The notes under the pieces are model-generated. The model was not told the origin of the DNA. It worked only from the letters and a program-made list of their open reading frames with translations, and searched no databases. From Prevotellaceae bacterium (lineage in GTDB: Bacteria > Bacteroidota > Bacteroidia > Bacteroidales > Bacteroidaceae), in the NCBI GenBank assembly GCA_015256945.1, contig JABZLB010000006.1:24587-88586 (forward strand): DNA of 64,000 nucleotides, read 5' to 3'. The position numbers were made by a program, and so were the translations under genes. This document shows, in pieces, positions 18,341 to 25,125 of the stretch (positions are counted from its first letter, which is position 1; every line of letters starts with the position of its first letter).

Positions 18341-19693
18341 ATGAAGTATTATTCAACCAATCATAAGGCTCCGTTGGCTTCTCTCCAGCAGACCGTAGAG
18401 CAAGGTCTGGCCCCCGACCGCGGTTTGTATATGCCCGACCGCCTGAACCTGCTGTCCAATACGTTTTTCGAGCACATCGACGAAATGAGTTTTCAGGAAC
18501 TTTCGTTTGAGGTTGCCCGTGCCTTATTTGGCGAAGACGTTAACCATAACGACCTCCGGCGCATTGTTTACGACACATTAAACTTCGAAACACCAGTGGT
18601 AAAGGTAAGGGATAACATTCATGCCCTCGAACTTTTCCACGGTCCTACCCTCGCCTTTAAGGATGTAGGGGCGCGCTTTATGGCGCGGTTGCTGCAATAT
18701 TTTATACAGAAACAGCATACCTCTGCCACATCGGGTGCACAGGAGGTCAACGTATTGGTAGCCACATCAGGCGATACAGGCTCGGCCGTTGCAAACGGAT
18801 TTCTTGGTGTCGACGGCATTCATGTTTACGTGCTCTACCCCAAAGGCAAAGTGAGCCACATACAGGAGAGCCAGTTTACCACCCTCGGGCAGAATGTTAC
18901 AGCACTTGAAGTGGACGGCGTTTTTGACGATTGTCAGGCACTTGTCAAAAGTGCCTTTATGGACGATGAGCTGAAACGGCACATGACGCTGACGTCGGCC
19001 AACTCGATTAACGTTGCACGCTTTCTGCCACAAGCCTTTTATTACTTTAACGCCTTTGCACAATTAAAGCGCGAAGGCATGTTGAATATAGCAGCAAATA
19101 GCGAGGGACAATTAGTTTCAAACCTCGTATTCTGTGTACCAAGCGGCAATTTCGGGAATGTCACGGCAGGGTTGTTCGCTGCACATATGGGCCTGCCGGT
19201 TAAACATTTTATTGCTGCAAACAATGCCAACAGCGTGTTTTACAACTACCTGCGCACTGGTTTGTACAAACCTCAGGCCAGCAAACAAACCATTGCCAAC
19301 GCCATGGATGTAGGCGCTCCAAGCAATTTTGCACGCATTATTGACCTTTATGATAACCAATGGGCAAAGATAAAGAACGATATTGGCGGTGCTACCTATA
19401 CCGATGACCATATCAGATGCACCATGAAAACGTGCTACGACACAACAAACTACGTGCTCGACCCGCACGGGGCATGCGGCTATCAGGCTCTTTGTGAGCA
19501 ATTACAGCCTGACGAGACTGGCGTCTTCCTTGAAACGGCACACCCTGCCAAGTTTAAGGAAACAGTTGATTCGGTCGACGGTATTGATATAACCATTCCT
19601 CCGCGTCTGCGCCAGTTCATGGAGGGAAAGAAACAAAGTATACCCATGACCCGCCGTTTCGACGACTTTAAACAGTTTTTACTTCAGCAATAA
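18341..19693 (+). CDS. thrC: Threonine synthase
   Basis: Threonine synthase converts O-phosphohomoserine to threonine using pyridoxal phosphate. From MKYYSTNHKAPLASLQQ the protein has 450 residues. The cofactor Lys lies in ELFHGPTLAFKDVGARF. The phosphate-binding region follows in ATSGDTGSAVANGF, and later segments include TSANSINVARFLPQ and VPSGNFGNVTAGLFA. These mark the fold-II enzyme of the E. coli type. The frame is open upstream inside the previous gene, but the ATG at 18341 follows the upstream stop by two bases and fits the family start. It is the last gene of the threonine operon and a hairpin follows. Confidence 0.97.
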   Translation: MKYYSTNHKAPLASLQQTVEQGLAPDRGLYMPDRLNLLSNTFFEHIDEMSFQELSFEVARALFGEDVNHNDLRRIVYDTLNFETPVVKVRDNIHALELFHGPTLAFKDVGARFMARLLQYFIQKQHTSATSGAQEVNVLVATSGDTGSAVANGFLGVDGIHVYVLYPKGKVSHIQESQFTTLGQNVTALEVDGVFDDCQALVKSAFMDDELKRHMTLTSANSINVARFLPQAFYYFNAFAQLKREGMLNIAANSEGQLVSNLVFCVPSGNFGNVTAGLFAAHMGLPVKHFIAANNANSVFYNYLRTGLYKPQASKQTIANAMDVGAPSNFARIIDLYDNQWAKIKNDIGGATYTDDHIRCTMKTCYDTTNYVLDPHGACGYQALCEQLQPDETGVFLETAHPAKFKETVDSVDGIDITIPPRLRQFMEGKKQSIPMTRRFDDFKQFLLQQ

Positions 19694-19715
19694 ACATTTG
19701 CCTTATACACGCATA

Positions 19716-19765
19716 CAGCACCACCGCTTAACCCTTAAGCGCGTGGTGCTGCTTGCTTTACTCCC
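19716..19765 (+). terminator. Hairpin terminator after the threonine operon
   Basis: CAGCACCACCGCTTAA pairs with TTAAGCGCGTGGTGCTG around a three-base loop with one bulged base. A moderately T-rich stretch (CTTGCTTTACTCCCTTTT) follows. It could be a terminator or only an mRNA-end stabiliser. Confidence 0.65.
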
Positions 19766-19804
19766 TTTTAATCGTACAATAAGGGGTATAATGCCAATGC
19801 TTTA

Positions 19805-19918
19805 TACCGTTAAGTTGACCGTTCGGCGGCCGTCAGCAGCACGGTTGACGGTCGTCACACCCATCGTTCTACGGTCGCCGTACGCGCGGTTGGCGGCCGT
19901 AGAACGATGACCCTTGCC
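19805..19918. repeat. Intergenic palindromic repeat element, copy A
   Basis: This GC-rich element lies in the 466-base gap between thrC and tRNA-Lys. It begins with the shared core GTTCGGCGGCCGTCAGCAGC (19821-19840). Its right half is a near-perfect hairpin: 18 bases at 19862-19879 pair with 19892-19909 around a 12-base loop, with a single G-T wobble. It ends with ACGATGACCCTTGC, like the other copies. The right arm differs in sequence from the other copies while remaining self-complementary. The rest of the gap holds the threonine operon hairpin and the tRNA promoter. Confidence 0.8.
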
Positions 19919-20068
19919 TTGTAATTGAAAATAGTTTAAAATATAATGAGCCGGCCATTCAGGCTGAAAATAACAAACAAACCAGCCTTATGTACCCTTC
20001 CATGTGCATATCATAGCATAAACAGCCCGCCGTTACAAGCAACCGTTACAGAAAAAAGGAATAATTTA

Positions 20069-20100
20069 TTTGGTAATTACGGAAAAAGCATGTACCTTTG
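20069..20100 (+). promoter_or_regulatory. Promoter of tRNA-Lys
   Basis: TTTG at 20069-20072, a 20-base spacer and TACCTTTG at 20093-20100, followed directly by CAACCGC. The same TACCTTTGCAACCGC string precedes the tRNA-Arg at the end of the window. Confidence 0.85.
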
Positions 20101-20159
20101 CAACCGCAATAAAAAAGAAGCCTTTTTAAGGTCTTTTTAATATTGTGACGAATATGTAT

Positions 20160-20232
20160 GCGCCCTTAGCTCAGCTGGTAGAGCAACTGACTCTTAATCA
20201 GTGGGTCTAGGGTTCGAGTCCCTAAGGGCGCA
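20160..20232 (+). tRNA. tRNA-Lys (anticodon CTT)
   Basis: The 73-base cloverleaf has acceptor arms GCGCCCT and AGGGCGC. The D-arm is TAGCTCAGCTGGTAGAGC, the anticodon stem ACTGA/TCAGT holds loop CTCTTAA, and the T-loop is GGTTCGAGTCC. The discriminator base is A and no CCA is encoded. It is a single tRNA gene with its own promoter and terminator. Confidence 0.98.
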
Positions 20233-20236
20233 CAAA

Positions 20237-20270
20237 AAGAGAAAGTTTCATCGAGGCTTTCTCTTTTTTT
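20237..20270 (+). terminator. Terminator after tRNA-Lys
   Basis: GAGAAAG pairs with CTTTCTC around an 11-base loop, followed by a run of Ts. Confidence 0.85.
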
Positions 20271-20311
20271 TATATTCCAACGTTCAATATAATGCAGGCT
20301 GATACGTAAAA

Positions 20312-20346
20312 CAAAAGCGAGGCTCTGCATTATCACAGAACCTCGT
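20312..20346 (-). terminator. Terminator of the glycan utilisation operon
   Basis: On the minus strand CGAGGTTCTG pairs with CAGAGCCTCG around an eight-base loop, followed by CTTTTGTTTT. It lies about 45 bases past the stop of the last gene in the operon. Confidence 0.8.
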
Positions 20347-20389
20347 TTCCATTATTATAGTGCAGGCAACTGTATGGCCTGCAAAAGTA

Positions 20390-21796
20390 TTACAGTTTTA
20401 CAGCCGAAAGTACGCCCTTGTCGCAACCCTGTGTGAGGTCAATGGTAAGTACGTATGTATCACCATTGTTAAGTATTGTGCCGGCAGGCACGTAAACGTT
20501 CCCGTTATGGTGGCCATTGCCGTCGCCTACACAGAATACAGCACTTGTAGACGTGAGGTGATAGGCAGCTGCCGAGCCTTTAAACTCGGTGCCCCAGCCC
20601 TGTTGTCCGAAGAACTTAAAGTCGACATCGGTAGCCCTTAACTGTTGACCCACAGTAAATGTAACCTGGTAAACCTTGTCTCTTACCTGCGCCATACAGA
20701 GTGCGTGGTTCGTATCAGTCCACCAGTTCTGCCCTGCAACAAAACTGAATGCAGGCTTACCGAAACCGTCGTTGCCAATAATCCACACCGCACCAGAGCC
20801 GTCTGATGCCAGTCTTGCGGTCGACTTGTCGGCCTTGGTAGCCCAAATCTGGAAACCGTTACGCGTAGTGTTGGCCGTAATATGATAATTACCTGTTACC
20901 GCTTTAAACTTGTACGTACCGTCTCCGTTAGGTGTAAAGAAGTCGGGATCGTAATACCAGCCGGGCGAATTAATCGCAGAAAGCCCTACAAACTCATAGT
21001 TCCGCCCCTGTGCAAGCTCGCCGTCGAAGGTTGTTTCGGTAGCAGAGAACACAATTTCCTGTGATGCTGTGGCCGGATCGTAAACAGGAGAATAGGCATA
21101 GGTAAGCGTATTGAAGGTAACCTTAAATGTGCCTCGTGTTGTGTTCACGAAACTGATGTCATCGGTTAAGTCTTGTTTTACGCCCTGTGTACCTTGTCCG
21201 AAGGTTATCTCACGCCCGTTAGCGCCCTGCTTCGGTGCAACAATATGTCCCTTTACCGTTTTGGAAGAAGGCGAGTTTACCATCGCCGAGAACAGATAAG
21301 GATTGGCAGGATCGGGAGTCATTGTATACTCATCGCCCGTACTTGTCACCAATTTCAGTGAAGCATAATGGGGACGCGACAACGGGATATTGATTGTCTT
21401 TTCGGCCGTTGTAAAATGTATGTCCTGTAAAGTTAGCTGCAATTGCGCATCGCCATCGGGCACATTCTGGTAGAACGGCATATAAAGGCGTACCTGATAA
21501 TCGCCATCACTTTTTGTGCGGAGCGTGATATGCTGCACGCTTTCCTGCCCATACTTCAACACAGCCTTTAATGTTGACAAGGGCACTTTGGTATCAGTGC
21601 ATTTTACGTTCACCGTAATACTGTCGCCAAACAGGGCCGGACTGACGGCCGCTACATCAATTTGTGGATTACCATCCTTTGGTGCTACGTCGTTATTATC
21701 GTCGCTACACGAGGCCATAACAAAGCCACCGGCCAGCACAAAGGCCATAACCGTAGCTTTTGTAGCATATTTTCCTAATATCTTATTTATTTTCAT
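20390..21796 (-). CDS. Surface glycan-binding lipoprotein, SusE/SusF-like
   Basis: This protein of about 468 residues is a predicted outer-membrane lipoprotein. The signal MKINKILGKYATKATVMAFV ends at VMASC. The residues after the Cys, SDDNND, are acidic and resemble the Bacteroidota surface-export signal. The mature part is beta-rich, consistent with tandem Ig-like and carbohydrate-binding modules. The C-terminal module (about 310-468) carries several Trp residues (GWYYDPDFF, WATKAD, VWIIGNDGF, GQNWWTD) that could contact sugar. It is the last gene of a SusC/SusD/GH30 operon, so it probably captures the same glycan at the cell surface. The start is moved from 21814 to 21796 to give a normal signal peptide. 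The exact family (possibly DUF5121/DUF5125-type) is not certain. Confidence 0.8.
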   Translation of the reverse strand: MKINKILGKYATKATVMAFVLAGGFVMASCSDDNNDVAPKDGNPQIDVAAVSPALFGDSITVNVKCTDTKVPLSTLKAVLKYGQESVQHITLRTKSDGDYQVRLYMPFYQNVPDGDAQLQLTLQDIHFTTAEKTINIPLSRPHYASLKLVTSTGDEYTMTPDPANPYLFSAMVNSPSSKTVKGHIVAPKQGANGREITFGQGTQGVKQDLTDDISFVNTTRGTFKVTFNTLTYAYSPVYDPATASQEIVFSATETTFDGELAQGRNYEFVGLSAINSPGWYYDPDFFTPNGDGTYKFKAVTGNYHITANTTRNGFQIWATKADKSTARLASDGSGAVWIIGNDGFGKPAFSFVAGQNWWTDTNHALCMAQVRDKVYQVTFTVGQQLRATDVDFKFFGQQGWGTEFKGSAAAYHLTSTSAVFCVGDGNGHHNGNVYVPAGTILNNGDTYVLTIDLTQGCDKGVLSAVKL

Positions 21797-21821
21797 ATCA
21801 AAACTGTTAAACATTTATGCC

Positions 21822-23372
21822 CTATTTCCAGCGTGCCGATACAACGGCATTGGTAGGTACTTTAATCTGAAAATGATGGTTACCGTCACTAAGTGTAATC
21901 AGCTGGTCGTGATCATCTGTATTTAAAAGCACAGCCGCACAAGTGCCATCGGTATTCAAAAACTCAGCATGGATAAGCTTGTCGTTTTGTATATCTCTCT
22001 TCACGCCAAGCCTTACGGCCCCGGGTTTAACCACAGAGGCAATCTGACTAATTACATAATAGTGTGAATTATAAGTGATATTTTTGTAGTTTGCCGCATC
22101 AATGTCGACAGCTCCAAAACATGTTTGGCATCCTCCTGCGAGGTTAGGCCCCATCCTTGAGTCTAACATCAGGTTCCAAACAAGCACAGCTTTACACATT
22201 TTATTGACTGTACCAAGAACAACATTCTTCATATCGGCAACCAGACGCTTGGATAAATTGCGACCGTCATTCCAAGTACCAATGCTCGATTCTGTAAAAA
22301 TAAGCTCCTTTCCGGGCGCTTTTTCATAGACGTCGCTGAGTTCTGAGTTATTGCCTCCATAGTCATGAAAGGCAGCCCCTACGACGAGTTCCGAACCATT
22401 GTAGCCGCTGCCTAGAGCGTCATAAACCTTTACTGGGTAGTCGTCTTGCCCGTTAGCATAGTCGTAATTGTGGTCATATACATAAATTTTAGTTGATAAT
22501 CCCGTCGACTTAAAAGCGTGAGCAAGTTCCTTTACAAACGGAGCCTCCTCCTGCCAGGGCATATAAGTAGACGCACAATTGCCGGGATTGAGCGGCTCAT
22601 TTTGCGGCGTTACGGCATAGATATGAATGCCTTGCTGCTGCATAGCCTGCACAAACTTGACAAAATACTGAGCATAGGTGGCACGATAATCAGGATTCAG
22701 ATGGCCGTCGGTCCACTTATTGTGCGGTGTTTTTGTAACAATGTCGGCAACTTTCATCCATCGCGGGCATGTCCATGGCGAAGCAATGATTCGTAAATCA
22801 GGGTTAATAGCCAGAATTTCCTTCAATACAGGTATTACAAAATGGGTTTCATCGTTTTGCAATGCAAAGTTTTCGAGACCGGGTTTATCGCATAAAGTGT
22901 ATTCGGTACTTGAAAAATCGCTACACCCTATCGATATTCTTACATAGCTTGCACCATATCCTGCCGTAGGTGAAAAGGTTCTTTTTAAGAATGTTTCGCG
23001 CTCGGTCTTGTCCATTTTCAGCAAGTTATACGCCGTAGAATAAGTGATAGCATAGCCAAATCCCTCCATAGTCTGCTTGTGTTGAGAGGGATCAACCTCA
23101 ATCGTTGTGGGTGCCATGTTAACTCCTGACAATAAAGAGGCCGAATCTTGCTTCAACAAACTAACACCGTTTGCCGATGTGGTAAACAAACGAACCTGAC
23201 CATTTGCAGGAACAGGATTGATGGAAAGACTCTCACTTGTCAAAGGTTTCTGCAAGTCTAAACCATTATCAACATTACACGCTGTAAGCCCAAAGAATGC
23301 AAAAGCACATAATGGAGCTATCATTTTATGGCGCATAAGTGAATGAAAAATATTTATATTTATTTGCTTCAT
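21822..23372 (-). CDS. GH30 glucanase, predicted surface lipoprotein
   Basis: This is a glycoside hydrolase family 30 enzyme, most like subfamily 3, which contains endo-beta-1,6-glucanases. The catalytic acid/base Glu lies in AVTPQNEPLNPGNCAS and the nucleophile Glu in ELIFTESSIGTWND. Other family blocks are EGFGYAITYSTAYNLL, SYVRISIGCSDFSSTEYTL and ASPWTCPRWMK. A lipoprotein signal ends in FGLTAC, so it is probably tethered to the outer membrane. The open frame reaches 23411, but starts at 23372 (MKQINI) or 23336 (MRHKMIAP) give a more plausible signal; 23372 is a compromise. It follows susD by a short gap and is a paralogue of the GH30 at 28179-29642. Confidence 0.9.
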   Translation of the reverse strand: MKQININIFHSLMRHKMIAPLCAFAFFGLTACNVDNGLDLQKPLTSESLSINPVPANGQVRLFTTSANGVSLLKQDSASLLSGVNMAPTTIEVDPSQHKQTMEGFGYAITYSTAYNLLKMDKTERETFLKRTFSPTAGYGASYVRISIGCSDFSSTEYTLCDKPGLENFALQNDETHFVIPVLKEILAINPDLRIIASPWTCPRWMKVADIVTKTPHNKWTDGHLNPDYRATYAQYFVKFVQAMQQQGIHIYAVTPQNEPLNPGNCASTYMPWQEEAPFVKELAHAFKSTGLSTKIYVYDHNYDYANGQDDYPVKVYDALGSGYNGSELVVGAAFHDYGGNNSELSDVYEKAPGKELIFTESSIGTWNDGRNLSKRLVADMKNVVLGTVNKMCKAVLVWNLMLDSRMGPNLAGGCQTCFGAVDIDAANYKNITYNSHYYVISQIASVVKPGAVRLGVKRDIQNDKLIHAEFLNTDGTCAAVLLNTDDHDQLITLSDGNHHFQIKVPTNAVVSARWK

Positions 23373-23426
23373 TGTTGCTAATTTTAGAATCATACTTCTG
23401 TTTTTCAACATAAATACCGATACATT

Positions 23427-24950
23427 TTAGTAACCGGGATTCTGTATAAGATTAGGATTCTGGTCGAGAGCTGTCTGCGGAATAGGGAAAAGGTATGAGT
23501 TTTTATCAAACGCTTTCTTCTGCTGTAAACGGCCTTCGTCACGACTATTAATTGTATTCATATACTGTTCAACCTTACCATATCGGCAAAGATCGAACCA
23601 ACGCTCTCCCTCCATGGCCAGTTCGAGGCGACGTTCATGCAGCACGGCCTCAATCATGGCATCCTTCGTTGCCGTCTTATCAGCAGTGAGGTCGGGCAGC
23701 TTTGCACGATGACGAATTATGTTTACAAGCTCAGCGCTCTTCGATAAGTTCCCTTTGAAAGCGTAAGCCTCGGCTTCAAGCAGAATAATATCGGCCAGAC
23801 GTACAACATATTCATTGTTATAGCCCGAGCGTAACTTATACATAAACGGATAGTTGGCAGCGGGATAGTAGTTGCTCCACGTGCAAGAGTAGTAAACAAC
23901 AGTCTGATTAAATCGTGCCGTATCGCCCTCGTTGTGGAAATCTTTAATCAGATCGCGTGAAGGAGTAACCCATTTTGCCCACGTAAACGACTGGTTATAG
24001 TTTTCCAAACAGCGGCCGTACATCCAGCTTTCCCAGTTGCTTGCTCCCTGGCTCCAGTGTATTTCCTGAATACCTTCTGATGTATTTCGCTTTACACAAT
24101 CATGTGTAACAGGATTCCATCCCCACAAAGTAGAGAACGATGGCTCCAGTGCAATACCGGGAGTATTACGTACTTGTTCGGCGTATTGAATTACTTTGTC
24201 ATAGTCCTGTACTGGTTTTTCAGCATAAACCTTGGCTAAAAAGGCTAAGGCTACGGGCTTGGTAAGACGCGTGCGGTCAGCAGAGTCGAAGTCAGGAGCA
24301 TTTTGAGCCGCATACTCCAAATCAGAAATGATCTGCTTGTAGCACTCTTCCTGAGTAGAACGAGGAGGATAATAAGCTGGCCATACTTCCTCAATGTTGT
24401 TCGATGTAATTGTTTTCGCAATAGAAGTAATTACTGGAAACGAACCCCATATGCGGGCAAGGCGGAACATCATTTGCGCACGGAACAGCTCTCCCTGAGC
24501 TTTATACAGCCTGTATTCAGCATCGTTGATAGCACCTTTTTTAAGTAATTGCTCTGCTCCATTTATTAAAACATTAGCCTTTGCGATGTCTTCGAGATAC
24601 CTGTTCCAGTCACGGCTGAAGTTTCCATTGCTTGCATCAACTGAGTTTACTTCCAAAGGAGTGGTCTCTGTGCCTGTTGTTCCACCGTAAGCATTGTCTG
24701 CATGTGCCTCCCCAAGGATGACATAGTCGAGGTGTGCGTGCTCTTGTCTGGTGCGATAAAGCTCATAAATGGCTTTCAATTGGTTGTCGGCAGCAGCCTT
24801 ATCTTTCAGAATGACGGTTGCTGTATCGTTTTTTCCTCCCTCGGTTAGCTCGGAAGGATCTGAGATTGGGGCAATATCAAGTGAACAGGCATTGAATAAT
24901 CCCAATGCCAATGCACAAAAAACACCAATCTTTAATGATATTTTATTCAT
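23427..24950 (-). CDS. SusD/RagB-family nutrient-binding lipoprotein
   Basis: SusD proteins form the lid over the SusC porin and bind glycan at the cell surface. The 507-residue protein has a lipoprotein signal ending in LGLFNAC. TPR-like helices typical of the family follow, for example YRLYKAQGELFRAQMMFRL and KPVALAFLAKVYAEKPVQDY. The closing signature is ERRLELAMEGERWFDLCRYGKVEQ with a C-terminal NPNLIQNPGY. It lies downstream of susC across a 175-base gap that contains a 22-base tandem repeat. The pairing with susC and two GH30 genes makes a beta-glucan ligand likely. Confidence 0.95.
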   Translation of the reverse strand: MNKISLKIGVFCALALGLFNACSLDIAPISDPSELTEGGKNDTATVILKDKAAADNQLKAIYELYRTRQEHAHLDYVILGEAHADNAYGGTTGTETTPLEVNSVDASNGNFSRDWNRYLEDIAKANVLINGAEQLLKKGAINDAEYRLYKAQGELFRAQMMFRLARIWGSFPVITSIAKTITSNNIEEVWPAYYPPRSTQEECYKQIISDLEYAAQNAPDFDSADRTRLTKPVALAFLAKVYAEKPVQDYDKVIQYAEQVRNTPGIALEPSFSTLWGWNPVTHDCVKRNTSEGIQEIHWSQGASNWESWMYGRCLENYNQSFTWAKWVTPSRDLIKDFHNEGDTARFNQTVVYYSCTWSNYYPAANYPFMYKLRSGYNNEYVVRLADIILLEAEAYAFKGNLSKSAELVNIIRHRAKLPDLTADKTATKDAMIEAVLHERRLELAMEGERWFDLCRYGKVEQYMNTINSRDEGRLQQKKAFDKNSYLFPIPQTALDQNPNLIQNPGY

Positions 24951-24974
24951 AATTATATGCTGTTAAAAAATCAA

Positions 24975-25078
24975 CTGTATGCTTGTAAACATCCGACCGC
25001 ATGATTGTAAACGTCTGACTGTATGCTTGTAAACATCTGGCTGTATGCTTGTAAACAAACCACTGTATGTCGGTCAGG
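24975..25078 (-). repeat. 22-base tandem repeat between susC and susD
   Basis: Four full 22-base units (24975-24996, 24997-25018, 25019-25040, 25041-25062) and a partial fifth share the pattern CTGTATGCTTGTAAACATC on the plus strand. Unit 2 is the most diverged. The array fills most of the untranslated gap between susC and susD within the operon, and would be transcribed as repeated GTTTACAAGCATACAG. Confidence 0.9.
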
Positions 25079-25125
25079 TACTAACATAACATTGATTGAT
25101 TATTAATTTATAATTGGTTTAAGTA

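Noticed and set aside
19698..19910. 70-residue ORF running through repeat copy A
   Set aside because: It is made of the threonine operon hairpin and the repeat; the Arg-rich translation reflects GC-rich palindromes.
24975..25078. CRISPR array
   Set aside because: The 22-base units are directly adjacent with no unique spacers, and no cas genes are present.
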